From: Novosphingobium sediminicola | GTDB taxonomy: Bacteria; Pseudomonadota; Alphaproteobacteria; Sphingomonadales; Sphingomonadaceae | Reading direction: 5' to 3' | NCBI RefSeq assembly: GCF_014196525.1 | Contig: NZ_JACIDX010000007.1 | Span: 62,001-126,000, forward strand | DNA length: 64,000 bases | In this document: in pieces, positions 53,923-62,595 of the stretch | Layout: each line of letters starts with the position of its first letter | How positions within the stretch are numbered: position 1 is the first letter of the stretch | The notes under the pieces: generated by a model | The model's input: the letters and a program-made list of their open reading frames with translations, nothing else | The model's database searches: none | Told to the model about the DNA's origin: nothing | Position numbers and translations under genes: made by a program

Positions 53923-54998
53923 ACGCACCTTTCCGCATTGATGTAGAGCCGCGCGCGGTGCTGGCCGATCTGGGCGACCCGGATATGGCGCGCTCGATTG
54001 AGGCCTTCGTCGTTGCTCATCCTGATGCCACGCCTTTTCATCGCCCGGCATGGCTCAAGGCCGTGGCGCGCGGCACGGGCAATGATGCGCTGGCGCTGGT
54101 GCTGACGCGCTGCGGCGTGGTCGAGGCCTATCTGCCGCTGACGCAGGTGCATTCGCCGATCTTTGGCCGGGTTCTGGCGTCGAGCGGTTTTGCTGTGGGC
54201 GGGGGCGTGCTGGTCGCGCCCGATGTCGATCCTGCGCCTTTGTTTGTGGCGGTTGAGGAACTGGCGCTGCGCCAATCCACCCCCAGTGTCGAATTGCGCG
54301 GCGGGCCGCTGCCCGAGGCTCGCGAAGGCTGGGCGATCAAGCGCGAGAGCCATTGCGGCTTCATCCGCCCGCTGGCCGAGAGCGACGAGGCCGAACTCAC
54401 CGCCATCCCGCGCAAACAGCGCGCCGAGGTGCGCAAGAGCCTTGCCGGTGATCTGACCGTGGAAACGGGCACCGGCCCCTCCGATCGCGCCGCCCATTAC
54501 GCCACCTATGCGCAAAGCGTGCGCAATCTGGGCACGCCGGTTTTTCCGCGCGCGCTCTTCGATGCGGTGCTGGACCTGTTTGGCGATGATGCCGATATTC
54601 TGACCATCCGCCACGATGGCGCCCCGGTGGCCAGTGTGCTGTCGGTCTATCACAATGGCGCGGTCATGCCCTATTGGGGCGGCGGTACGTGGGATGCGCG
54701 GCGGCTGCGCGCCAATGACCGCATGTATTACGAGCTGATGCTGCACGCCCGCCGCCGGGGATGCACCCATTTCGATTTCGGGCGCAGCAAGACCAACAGC
54801 GGCGCCTATGATTTCAAGCGCAACTGGGGCTTTGATCCGCAGCCGCTTTCCTATGGCGTATGGACCGCGCCGGGCGCGCCCAAGCGCGATGCCGATCCCA
54901 CCAGCGCGACCCATTCGCGCCGGATCGACCTGTGGAAGAAGCTGCCCTTGCCGGTGGCCAATCTGATCGGGCCATGGATTGCGCGGGGGCTGGGATAG
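53919..54998 (+). CDS. FemAB family protein, XrtA-associated
   Basis: 359 residues of the FemAB/GNAT-like family. AFVVAHPDATPFHRPAWL near the N terminus, IPRKQRAEVRKSL in the centre, and RLRANDRMYYELMLHA..RGCTHFDFGRSKTNSGAYDFKRNWGF (quoted in part) at the end. FemAB proteins transfer amino acids from aminoacyl-tRNA in cell wall synthesis. In XrtA loci the substrate is unknown. It could attach an aminoacyl group to the polymer, in line with the decarboxylase and ACP genes nearby. It overlaps the deacetylase gene by 4 bases. Confidence 0.87.
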   Translation: MNAPFRIDVEPRAVLADLGDPDMARSIEAFVVAHPDATPFHRPAWLKAVARGTGNDALALVLTRCGVVEAYLPLTQVHSPIFGRVLASSGFAVGGGVLVAPDVDPAPLFVAVEELALRQSTPSVELRGGPLPEAREGWAIKRESHCGFIRPLAESDEAELTAIPRKQRAEVRKSLAGDLTVETGTGPSDRAAHYATYAQSVRNLGTPVFPRALFDAVLDLFGDDADILTIRHDGAPVASVLSVYHNGAVMPYWGGGTWDARRLRANDRMYYELMLHARRRGCTHFDFGRSKTNSGAYDFKRNWGFDPQPLSYGVWTAPGAPKRDADPTSATHSRRIDLWKKLPLPVANLIGPWIARGLG

Positions 54999-55009
54999 GG
55001 GACGCTGGG

Positions 55010-56245
55010 ATGAGCACGGAGATCCTGTTTCTTTCGCATCGGATTCCTTTCCCGCCCAACCGGGGCGACAAGATCCGCTCGCATCATATCCTGCGCCGTC
55101 TGGCGCGGATGGCGCCGGTGCATGTGGGCTGTTTTGCCGACGATCATGCCGATCTGGCCGAAGAGGTCGAATTGGCCTCGCTGGCCCATTCCTATTATCT
55201 GGCGCGCCGGACCAAGCCTCTGGTGCTGGCCGGGTTTCAGGCGCTCAAACAGGGCAAGCCGATCAGCCTGACCGCTTTTCGCGATGCCAGTATGGCCAAT
55301 TATGTGCGCGAAAAGCTGGCCAGCGGGCGGATCGGCACGATCTATGTGTTTTCGAGCCAGATGGGCCAATATGTGCCCGATGATTTCGCGGGGCGAGTCA
55401 TCATGGATTTCGTCGATGTCGATTCGGCCAAATTCGACGCCTATGCGGAAAAATCGCGGGGGCCGATGGGCTGGGTCAATGGCCGCGAGGGCCGGTTGCT
55501 GGCCGCCGAGGAAGCTCGCCTTGCCGCCCGCGCCGATTTCAACCTGCTGATCAGCCGGGCCGAGGCGGATCTGTTCGCCCAAAGGCTGGGCGCGCTGGCG
55601 CGTCAGGTGCGGATTGAGGTGTTGGGCAATGGCATCGATTCGGAATATTTCGATCCCTTGCAGGTCGGCCCGGAATGCCAGATGGCCACGATGCCGGGGC
55701 CGCGCCTGATCTTTACCGGCCAGATGGATTATCAGCCCAATGTGGCCGCCGCCATCCGCGCGGCGCGCCACATCCTGCCCCAGGTGCGCGAGCGCCATCC
55801 GGGCGCCACATTCCATATCGTGGGCCGCAGCCCGACCGATGCGGTCAAGGCGCTGAGCCATGTGGCGGGCGTGCATGTCTGGGGCCGGGTGGATGATATT
55901 CGTCCGTGGCTTAAGGCGGCGGATATGGCGCTGGTGCCGCTCGATATCGCGCGCGGGGTTCAGAATAAGGTGCTGGAAGCCATGGCGATGGAATTGCCGG
56001 TGGTGCTGACCTCTGCTGCGGCCAATGGCATCAACGCGGTGGCGGGCCATCATTTCGCCGTGGCCGACAGCGACGAGGCGCTGATCGCGCTGGTCAATAA
56101 TCTGGCCGACAAGCCGCAGGCGGGCAAGGCGATGGGCATTGATGCGCGCCGCCTTGTGGTCGAGCGCGCCAGTTGGCAAAGTACGCTGGCGCCGCTGGCC
56201 GATATGCTCTCGGCGCCGCCGCGCAAGTGGCGCGATGCGGCGTGA
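55010..56245 (+). CDS. Family 1 glycosyltransferase, XrtA-associated
   Basis: 411 residues with a GT-B fold. N-terminal IPFPPNRGDKIRSHHILRRLA; the second domain starts near LIFTGQMDYQPN, with FHIVGRSPTDAVKAL and the donor-binding LVPLDIARGVQNKVLEAMAMELPVV (quoted in part) that contains the usual Glu pair. It should add one sugar of the repeat on the cytoplasmic face. ATG 55010 lies 11 bases after the FemAB stop with GGGGA upstream; the frame back to 54860 overlaps that gene. The stop overlaps the xrtA GTG. Confidence 0.9.
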   Translation: MSTEILFLSHRIPFPPNRGDKIRSHHILRRLARMAPVHVGCFADDHADLAEEVELASLAHSYYLARRTKPLVLAGFQALKQGKPISLTAFRDASMANYVREKLASGRIGTIYVFSSQMGQYVPDDFAGRVIMDFVDVDSAKFDAYAEKSRGPMGWVNGREGRLLAAEEARLAARADFNLLISRAEADLFAQRLGALARQVRIEVLGNGIDSEYFDPLQVGPECQMATMPGPRLIFTGQMDYQPNVAAAIRAARHILPQVRERHPGATFHIVGRSPTDAVKALSHVAGVHVWGRVDDIRPWLKAADMALVPLDIARGVQNKVLEAMAMELPVVLTSAAANGINAVAGHHFAVADSDEALIALVNNLADKPQAGKAMGIDARRLVVERASWQSTLAPLADMLSAPPRKWRDAA

Positions 56246-57783
56246 GCCTTAGCCTGTCTGAACAGGGCCGCCTCGCATGGGCGGTGGATCAGGCATGGCG
56301 CGGGGCGTTGGCAAGGCTGGCGCTGGTCTGGGCCGGGCTGATTGCGCTGTTCTGGCGCGATTGGGCCGCGATGGGGCATCAATGGTGGGACAGTTCCACC
56401 TATAATCACATTCTGATGGTGCCGGCCATTCTGGGCTGGCTGGTGACGCAAAGGCTGCCCGATCTGTGGCGCCTGCCGGTGGCGATGTGGCGAGGCGGGC
56501 TGGGGCTGATGGGGGCGGCGCTGCTGCTCTGGGCGCTGGGCGCGCTGGCCAGTGTGGCGCAGATCACGCAGATCGCGGCTGTGGCGATGCTGATCGCCGC
56601 AGTGCCATTGGTGCTGGGGCTGCGCGCGGCGCTGGGGCTGTTGTTTCCGCTGGCCTATATGGGTTTTCTGGTGCCCTTTGGCGATGAGGCCATCCCGCTG
56701 CTTCAGACTATTACCGCCAAGATTACCATCGCTCTTGTCCATATCAGCGGCATTCCGGCGCGGATCGACGGCGTGTTCATCGCCACTCCTGCGGGCCTGT
56801 TTGAGGTGGCTGAGGCCTGTTCGGGCGTGAAGTTCCTTGTTGCGATGATCGCCTTTGGCGCGCTGGCGGCGCATGTGTGCTTTGTCTCGTGGGGGCGGCG
56901 GGCGGCGTTTATGGCGCTGTGCGTGGCCGCACCCATTCTGGCCAATGGCGTGCGAGCGTGGGGCACGGTTTATGTCGCCCAATATTACGGCGCGGCGGTG
57001 GCGGGCGGGGTCGATCATATCATCTATGGCTGGTTCTTCTTTGCGGCCGTGATTGCGGGGGTGATCGCGCTGGGCTGGCGGTTTTTCGACCGGGCGGCGG
57101 GGGCGCCGATGCTGGATGTGGGGGCGGTGATGGCGCTGCGCCTGCCTGCGATGCGCGGGATTTCGGCCGGGGCGTGCTTTGGCGCGCTGGCCGCGATGGT
57201 GCTGGCGGCGCAGGGCTGGGTGATGGCGGCGGATCGTTTGGCCGCGCCGATGCCTGCGCGCATTGCCTTGCCCGAGGTGGCGGGCTGGCACCGGGTCGAT
57301 TATGCCCCGCGCCATGTGTGGGAGCCGCGCGCGGGCGGGGCAGATCATCGCCTGTTGGGCCGCTATGCCGATGCGCGGGGGCATGAAGTGGACGTGTTCT
57401 TTGCGCTCTACGCCTCGCAAGGGCCGGGCAAGAAGGCGGGCGGCTTTGGCGAAGGCGCGCTGCGCCCCGAAACCGGATGGTCATGGCAGGCACCGGGGCC
57501 GGATGTGCCGGGTGCCCACAGCGACCGCCTGCTGGCCGGTGGCCCGACCGAGAGGCTGGCCCAGACCAGCTATAAGACCGGCGATCTGGTGACGGGCAGC
57601 AATGCGCGGTTGAAACTGGCCAATATCATCGACCGCCTTTTGCTGCGCCGCCGCGCGACGATGCTGCTGATCCTCTCGGCCGAGGAGGGTGGGGCCTTTC
57701 GGGCGGCGGATTCGCTTGGCGCGTTCCGGGCCAGCGCCGGGCCGATCGGCGACTGGATGGACGCGGCGGCCAAGGGTTTGTAA
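56242..57783 (+). CDS. xrtA: Exosortase A fused to an EpsI-type domain
   Basis: 513 residues. About eight membrane segments carry the exosortase catalytic residues: Cys193 (EACSGVKFL), Arg238 (NGVRAW) and His259 (DHIIYGWFFF). From about residue 300 a periplasmic EpsI domain follows (LPEVAGWHRVDY, RYADARGHEVDVFFALYASQ, LRPETGWSW). Exosortase is thought to cleave PEP-CTERM sorting tails as a transpeptidase; the EpsI domain is fused to XrtA in some lineages and separate in others. The start is taken as GTG 56242, which overlaps the upstream stop (GTGA); an in-frame ATG at 56173 lies within the glycosyltransferase gene. No PEP-CTERM protein is encoded in the window. Confidence 0.92.
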   Translation: MSLSLSEQGRLAWAVDQAWRGALARLALVWAGLIALFWRDWAAMGHQWWDSSTYNHILMVPAILGWLVTQRLPDLWRLPVAMWRGGLGLMGAALLLWALGALASVAQITQIAAVAMLIAAVPLVLGLRAALGLLFPLAYMGFLVPFGDEAIPLLQTITAKITIALVHISGIPARIDGVFIATPAGLFEVAEACSGVKFLVAMIAFGALAAHVCFVSWGRRAAFMALCVAAPILANGVRAWGTVYVAQYYGAAVAGGVDHIIYGWFFFAAVIAGVIALGWRFFDRAAGAPMLDVGAVMALRLPAMRGISAGACFGALAAMVLAAQGWVMAADRLAAPMPARIALPEVAGWHRVDYAPRHVWEPRAGGADHRLLGRYADARGHEVDVFFALYASQGPGKKAGGFGEGALRPETGWSWQAPGPDVPGAHSDRLLAGGPTERLAQTSYKTGDLVTGSNARLKLANIIDRLLLRRRATMLLILSAEEGGAFRAADSLGAFRASAGPIGDWMDAAAKGL

Positions 57784-57794
57784 GGGGTTCTCAT

Positions 57795-59705
57795 ATGTGT
57801 GGTTTTGCTGGAATCTTTCACCTTGAGACCCCCAAGCCGGTCGATCCGGCGCGGGTGGAGCGGATGTGCGATGCTATTGCCCATCGCGGGCCGGATGGCT
57901 TTGGGGTGTGGACCGCGCCGGGCATCGGCATGGGGCATCGCCGCCTCTCGATCATCGACATTGCCGGTTCGCCCCAGCCGATGGCATCCACCGATGGTCG
58001 CGCGATGCTGTTGTTTAACGGCGAGATCTATAATTACCGCGAATTGCGCGCCGAACTGGCGGCGCAGGGGGCGGTGTTCCATACCGATGGCGACAGCGAG
58101 GTGATCCTTGCGGCCTATCAGCGTTGGGGCGCCGATTGCGTGTCGCGCCTGTCGGGCATGTTCGCCTTTGCCATCTATGATCTGGACGCTCGCTCGCTGC
58201 TGCTGGTGCGCGACCGGCTGGGGGTCAAGCCGCTGTTTCTGGCCGAACTGTCGGATGGCAGCCTGATTTTTGGCTCGGAGCTCAAGGCGCTGATGGCGCA
58301 CCCCGGCCTGCGGCGCGAGATCGACCCGCTGGCGGTCGAGGATTATCTGGCATGGGGCTATGTGCCCGATCATCGCTCGATGCTGAAGGGCGTGGAGAAA
58401 TTGCCCGCAGGCCATCTGATGATCCTGAAGCATGGCGCGCCCAAGCCTGCCCCGCGTGAATGGTGGGATGTGTCCTTTGCCGAGCGGCGCAAGGGCAGCG
58501 CGGCGGATCTGTCGGCCGAACTCATTCATCTGATGCGCGATGCCGTGACCAGCCGGATGGTGGCCGATGTGCCTTTGGGCGCGTTTCTGTCGGGCGGGGT
58601 GGATTCCTCCTCGGTGGTCGCCCTGATGGCAGAGGCGAGCAATTCGCCGGTCAAGACCTGCTCGATCGGCTTTGACGTCAAGGCGCTGGACGAAAGTGAT
58701 TATGCGCGGCGAATCGCCGAGCAATTCGGCACCGATCATCAAAGCCGCATCGTTTCGCCCAATGATTTCGAGGCTGTCGATCATCTGACCGCGATGTTTG
58801 ACGAACCCTTTGCCGACGCCAGCGCCCTGCCGACATGGCGCGTGTGTCAGTTGGCGCGCGAGACTGTGACCGTGGCGCTGTCGGGCGATGGGGCGGATGA
58901 GGCCTTTGCCGGATACCGCCGCCATGTGTTTCAGCATGGTGAGGACCGGGTGAGGGGCATGATCCCCGCCGGGCTGCGTCAGGGCGTGTTCGGCACGCTG
59001 GGGCGGCTCTATCCCAAGGCGGACTGGGCGCCGCGTCCCTTGCGGGCCAAGACCACGCTGCTCAACCTCGCCCGGACGAGCGAGGAGGCCTATACGGACG
59101 CGATCAGCGTGACGGGGCCTGCTTTGCGCGACCGGCTCTATACCGAGGAATATCGGCGGCTGCGCGGGGACTATCGGGCGGAACAGGCTTTTCTGGACTG
59201 CATGGCCCGCGCGCCTGCGCGTTCCGGGCTGGATCGGGCGCAATATGCCGATCTCAAATTCTGGCTGCCCGGCGATATTCTGACCAAAGTGGACCGGGCC
59301 AGCATGGCGGTCAGCCTTGAGGCGCGCGAGCCTTTGCTCGACCACCGACTGATCGAATTTGCCGCCACCCTGCCGGAAAATCTGCGCGTTGCGGGAGGGC
59401 AGGGCAAGTGGCTGCTCAAAGACTCGATGCGGCGCTATCTGCCTGATGACATTCTGTTTCGGCCCAAACAGGGATTCGTTACCCCCATCGCGCAATGGCT
59501 GCGCGGGCCTTTGGCGGGCGAAGCGCGAAAAATCGCAGCGCAGGCCAAAGATGGCGGCGGGGCGCTGGGGCGTCTGGGTTGGTTAAATCCCATTAACCTC
59601 AACGAAATCGCAGAAGCCCATATTTCCGGGCTTTCTGACCACTCGCGCCTCCTGTGGCAGTTGTTGATGCTCGACAGGTCGCTTGTCCATCTGGGAATTG
59701 CCTGA
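57795..59705 (+). CDS. XrtA-associated amidotransferase (asparagine synthase-like)
   Basis: 636 residues. The N terminus MCGFAGIF has the nucleophilic Cys2 of class II glutamine amidotransferases, with LSIIDI, FNGEIYNYRELR and DGDSEVIL following. The synthase domain has the P-loop FLSGGVDSSSVVALM, ALSGDGADEAFAGY and WLPGDILTKVDRASM. It adds glutamine-derived nitrogen to an activated acid. In EPS loci it probably amidates a sugar acid or amino-acid substituent. It starts 11 bases after xrtA and is the last gene of the cluster. Confidence 0.92.
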   Translation: MCGFAGIFHLETPKPVDPARVERMCDAIAHRGPDGFGVWTAPGIGMGHRRLSIIDIAGSPQPMASTDGRAMLLFNGEIYNYRELRAELAAQGAVFHTDGDSEVILAAYQRWGADCVSRLSGMFAFAIYDLDARSLLLVRDRLGVKPLFLAELSDGSLIFGSELKALMAHPGLRREIDPLAVEDYLAWGYVPDHRSMLKGVEKLPAGHLMILKHGAPKPAPREWWDVSFAERRKGSAADLSAELIHLMRDAVTSRMVADVPLGAFLSGGVDSSSVVALMAEASNSPVKTCSIGFDVKALDESDYARRIAEQFGTDHQSRIVSPNDFEAVDHLTAMFDEPFADASALPTWRVCQLARETVTVALSGDGADEAFAGYRRHVFQHGEDRVRGMIPAGLRQGVFGTLGRLYPKADWAPRPLRAKTTLLNLARTSEEAYTDAISVTGPALRDRLYTEEYRRLRGDYRAEQAFLDCMARAPARSGLDRAQYADLKFWLPGDILTKVDRASMAVSLEAREPLLDHRLIEFAATLPENLRVAGGQGKWLLKDSMRRYLPDDILFRPKQGFVTPIAQWLRGPLAGEARKIAAQAKDGGGALGRLGWLNPINLNEIAEAHISGLSDHSRLLWQLLMLDRSLVHLGIA

Positions 59706-59872
59706 TACGCTTTACAACCGGCGCCGGGATTAATTGAAAAAAATTGTTTCATTTTGGGACGCATTGATGTAAAAAGTCTTTGCAATCCGTGGCTTAGCAT
59801 GCCTAAACTTTGCCCGATACAAGAGAACGGGATGACGCAATCGCGCGGCACTTCCCGTGATCGGAAAGGGTC
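59706..59872 (+). promoter_or_regulatory. AT-rich leader of the RpfF-like gene
   Basis: 167 bases that are much more AT-rich than their surroundings, including an A/T run around 59731-59753 with TGAAA and TTTCA half-sites. It likely holds the promoter for the downstream gene, separating it from the XrtA operon. A -35/-10 pair is not unambiguous. GGAAAGG lies just ahead of the GTG start. Confidence 0.45.
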
Positions 59873-60838
59873 GTGACGACAATGGACCGGATCACCGGTG
59901 AAATGGGCAATTTGCCTCCCTATGGGGACAACGGGGGCAATCATGGCATCTTCTTTCCGCAAGAGGACCCTGTCCAGGCGGCCAAGAACCGGCTTGCCGT
60001 TCCCGAGGCGCTGACCGATCTTGAACAACTCGACGTCTTGTATGACGATGCGGCTGGCACGATCTGGACTTTCATGCGTCCCTCGGGCCGACCCAGCTTT
60101 ACCCCTTCGTTCCTGCGCGATTTCGAAAACTGGCAGGATCTGATCGCGGCCAATTTCGGGCCGGACAAGATTCCCCTGCGCTATCTGGTGCTGGGCAGCC
60201 GGACGCCGGGCGTGTTTGGCTTTGGCGGCGATCTGGAGCTGTTTCAGAGCCTGATCCGTTCACAGGACCGCGAAGGGCTGGCCGCCTATGGCCATCGCTG
60301 TGTGGCTATTCTGGACCGTAACCGGCGCGCGCTGGAGCTGCCGATTGTCACGATCGGGCTGGTTCAGGGGCAGGCGCTGGGCGGCGGCTTTGAGGCGGTG
60401 CTGTCCTTCGATTATCTGGTGGCGGAAAAGGGCGCGACCTTTGGCCTGCCCGAGGTGATGTTCGGCCTGTTCCCCGGCATGGGCGCGCATGCGATTTTGT
60501 CGCGCAAGCTGGGCACGGCGGCGGCGCAGCGAATCATCCTGTCGAACCGCACCTATAGTGCGCAGGAGATGTACGATCTGGGCGTGGTGACGCATCTGGC
60601 CGAAAAGGGCGAGGGCGTGGCCTATGTGCAGGACTTCATCGCCAAGAATCAGCGCCGCCATGGCGGGCTGGTGGCCGCGCAAAAGGCGATCCGGCGGGCC
60701 GCTCCGCTTGAATTGCAGGAATTGAACGACATTGTCGATCTGTGGGCCGAGGCTGCGCTGGGCCTGTCGGAGAGCGATCTCAAGCTGATGTCGCGTCTGG
60801 CCGGGGCGCAATCGCGCAACCATACGGCGGCGGCGTAA
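59873..60838 (+). CDS. rpfF: DSF-family quorum signal synthase (RpfF-like crotonase)
   Basis: 321 residues of the crotonase fold. The match to Xanthomonas RpfF, as recalled, covers most of its length: FGFGGDLELF, IGLVQGQALGGGFEAVLS, TFGLPEVMFGLFPGMGAH, YSAQEMYDLGVV, and a C-terminal helical end with AALGLSESDLKLMSRLAGAQSR. The two catalytic glutamates (Glu174 in GGFE, Glu194 in LPEV) are 20 residues apart, as Glu141 and Glu161 are in Xanthomonas RpfF. RpfF converts 3-hydroxyacyl-ACP to cis-2-unsaturated fatty acids. The first 45 residues are additional. Start GTG 59873 or ATG 59882 are both possible. No rpfC, rpfG or rpfR is present. Confidence 0.82.
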   Translation: MTTMDRITGEMGNLPPYGDNGGNHGIFFPQEDPVQAAKNRLAVPEALTDLEQLDVLYDDAAGTIWTFMRPSGRPSFTPSFLRDFENWQDLIAANFGPDKIPLRYLVLGSRTPGVFGFGGDLELFQSLIRSQDREGLAAYGHRCVAILDRNRRALELPIVTIGLVQGQALGGGFEAVLSFDYLVAEKGATFGLPEVMFGLFPGMGAHAILSRKLGTAAAQRIILSNRTYSAQEMYDLGVVTHLAEKGEGVAYVQDFIAKNQRRHGGLVAAQKAIRRAAPLELQELNDIVDLWAEAALGLSESDLKLMSRLAGAQSRNHTAAA

Positions 60839-60846
60839 AGGGGGCA

Positions 60847-60867
60847 GGGGCGCTTTACGGGCGCCCC
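60847..60867. terminator. Bidirectional terminator between rpfF and zapE
   Basis: GGGGCGC (60847-60853) pairs with GCGCCCC (60861-60867), followed by TTCATATTTATT. It lies in the convergent gap. Confidence 0.75.
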
Positions 60868-60874
60868 TTCATAT

Positions 60875-62014
60875 TTATTCTTCGCCGTGCCCTTTGGCCA
60901 TGTAATCCTGACTCTGCATCTCGGTCAGGCGGCTGATCGTGCGGTCGAATTCAAAGCTGCCGGTGTCGGTGTCCTTGTCGCCCGAATCATAAAGCCGGTC
61001 GAGCGGTGCGTCTGCCGTCACGAACAATTTGACCTTATGCTCATAGAGCGCATCGATCAGCGTGACGAAGCGCGCCGCCTCGTTGCGCGTGTCCACGCCA
61101 AGGCGCGGGATGCCCACCAGAATCACTGTGTGATAGGCCCGGGCCACCGCTAGATAATCGGCGGCCCCGCGCGCATCGCCGCACAGCTTTTTAAAGCTGA
61201 ACACGGCCACGCCCTTCAGGCTCTTGGGCACATGCAGCATCCGCCCGCCGCCCACATCCAGATCCGCCGAGGGCACATGGCGCGCATCCTCGGGTGGAAA
61301 GTCGGTCAGGCGGAAGAACACTTCGCGCACCCGCTCGGTCGCGGGCAGGCCCAGCGGGCAATGCCAACTGCGGATACCGGCCAGACGTTCGAGCCGGTAA
61401 TCGACCGGCCCGTTGAGCGTCAGCACATCCAGTTCGCCTTCGATCAGCGCGATGAAGGGCAGGAAATGCTCGCGGTTGAGGCCGTTCTTGTAGAGTTCGG
61501 ACGGCGCGCGATTGCTGGTGGTGACTAGCGTCAGATTGTGATCGTGGATCAGCGCGGTGAACAACCGGCTCATAATCATCGCATCGGCCGAATTGTTGAC
61601 GACCATCTCGTCAAAGGCCAGCACGCGCAGCCCTTCGGCAATGCGCGCGGCGACCAGAGGGATGGGATCGCCCGTTTCGCCCTGACGCACATCACGCATG
61701 ATCGCGTGGACTTCCTGCATAAAGGCATGGAAATGCACGCGGCGCTTTTCGGTGATGTTCAGCGTGTCGTGAAACAGGTCCATCAGCATGGACTTGCCGC
61801 GCCCGACCCCGCCCCACATATAGACGCCCCGCGCGCGAACCGGCTTGCGCCCCAGCAGGCGGCCAAAGAACCCGCCCCCGGAAGGCGCCGCTTCCAGCTC
61901 CTGCTGCAGCGTGTTCAACCGCTCCGCCGCCGCCGCCTGTTCCCGATCGACGCGCAATTCATGGGTATTGATCAACGCCCGATAGCGTTCAATCACAGTC
62001 GCAGGCTTGACCAT
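60875..62014 (-). CDS. zapE: Cell division protein ZapE (AFG1-like ATPase)
   Basis: 379 residues. Walker A is GGVGRGKSMLMDLF, and RRVHFHAFMQEVH follows, both family hallmarks. Walker B is VLAFDEMVV, the sensor region TLVTTSNRAPSELYKNGL, and the C-terminal RLGVDTRNEAARFVTLIDALYEH (quoted in part). ZapE is a peripheral ATPase that acts at the division septum under stress in E. coli; the mitochondrial relative is AFG1. It is upstream of the DUF1036 gene's 3' end by 19 bases, in the same direction. Confidence 0.94.
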   Translation of the reverse strand: MVKPATVIERYRALINTHELRVDREQAAAAERLNTLQQELEAAPSGGGFFGRLLGRKPVRARGVYMWGGVGRGKSMLMDLFHDTLNITEKRRVHFHAFMQEVHAIMRDVRQGETGDPIPLVAARIAEGLRVLAFDEMVVNNSADAMIMSRLFTALIHDHNLTLVTTSNRAPSELYKNGLNREHFLPFIALIEGELDVLTLNGPVDYRLERLAGIRSWHCPLGLPATERVREVFFRLTDFPPEDARHVPSADLDVGGGRMLHVPKSLKGVAVFSFKKLCGDARGAADYLAVARAYHTVILVGIPRLGVDTRNEAARFVTLIDALYEHKVKLFVTADAPLDRLYDSGDKDTDTGSFEFDRTISRLTEMQSQDYMAKGHGEE

Positions 62015-62033
62015 CGTAGCGTCTTTTTAACTC

Positions 62034-62441
62034 TCAATCGCAGGTGATGCGGGCCAGAATATCGCCATCGCCGTCGACCTTGGTTGTCAAGGGCATCGAA
62101 CGATAGATACCGCCGTCACGCTTCATTTCCGGGCCGTTGCCCTGCCAATGCAGTTTGCGGCCCGTGTCGGTCGTTTCGGCATAGGCGTAAAGCGGGATAT
62201 CTTCAATCTGGGTCAGCTTGTCCCCGGCGGGCGAGCGCAGATACGAGCTTTCGCGCGGGTTGAAATAGTACCATCCCTGATCGTGCAGCCCCTTGTGATC
62301 GGTATAATCCAGCAGGACGCGCAAGGGGCGCGAGCAGGCGTTCTGGACAAAGATCTGGCGGCGGGCCTGCGCGTGCGCCTCTTGCGCCCCCGTAGCAAGG
62401 GCGGCGAGGGTGACAAGACAGGCAAGCGAGGTGCGGAGCAT
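62034..62441 (-). CDS. DUF1036 family secreted protein
   Basis: 135 residues from ATG 62441. A signal peptide (MLRTSLACLVTLAALATGAQEAHA in part) is followed by IFVQNACSRPLRVLLDYTDH, GWYYFNPRESSYL and a terminal DGDGDILARITCD; the two cysteines could pair. This fits the DUF1036 family as I recall it, whose function is unknown. The frame upstream to 62672 runs into sdhB sequence and is not part of the gene. It lies between sdhB and zapE on the same strand. Confidence 0.7.
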   Translation of the reverse strand: MLRTSLACLVTLAALATGAQEAHAQARRQIFVQNACSRPLRVLLDYTDHKGLHDQGWYYFNPRESSYLRSPAGDKLTQIEDIPLYAYAETTDTGRKLHWQGNGPEMKRDGGIYRSMPLTTKVDGDGDILARITCD

Positions 62442-62543
62442 CGTATTATCCCGAGGGTCAAGCGCAGATTGCGACCGTTTACCTGTCGCTAACCTATTCG
62501 TAAGGGTCGCATCAAGAGTTTGAGCGGAAATCGGATGCAAAAA

Positions 62544-62580
62544 AGCACCGCCGGGCGGGAACCGGGCGGTGCTTTTTTTT
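62544..62580. terminator. Terminator after sdhB
   Basis: AGCACCGCC (62544-62552) pairs with GGCGGTGCT (62565-62573). An A run on the left (62539-62544) gives a U tract on the minus strand, and a T run on the right gives one on the plus strand. It lies just past the sdhB stop on the minus strand. Confidence 0.85.
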
Positions 62581-62595
62581 GTTCGGGCGCTGGCC

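Noticed and set aside
57570..59495. 641-codon minus-strand open frame opposite the amidotransferase
   Set aside because: No family resemblance, and the plus strand has a complete class II amidotransferase with Cys2.
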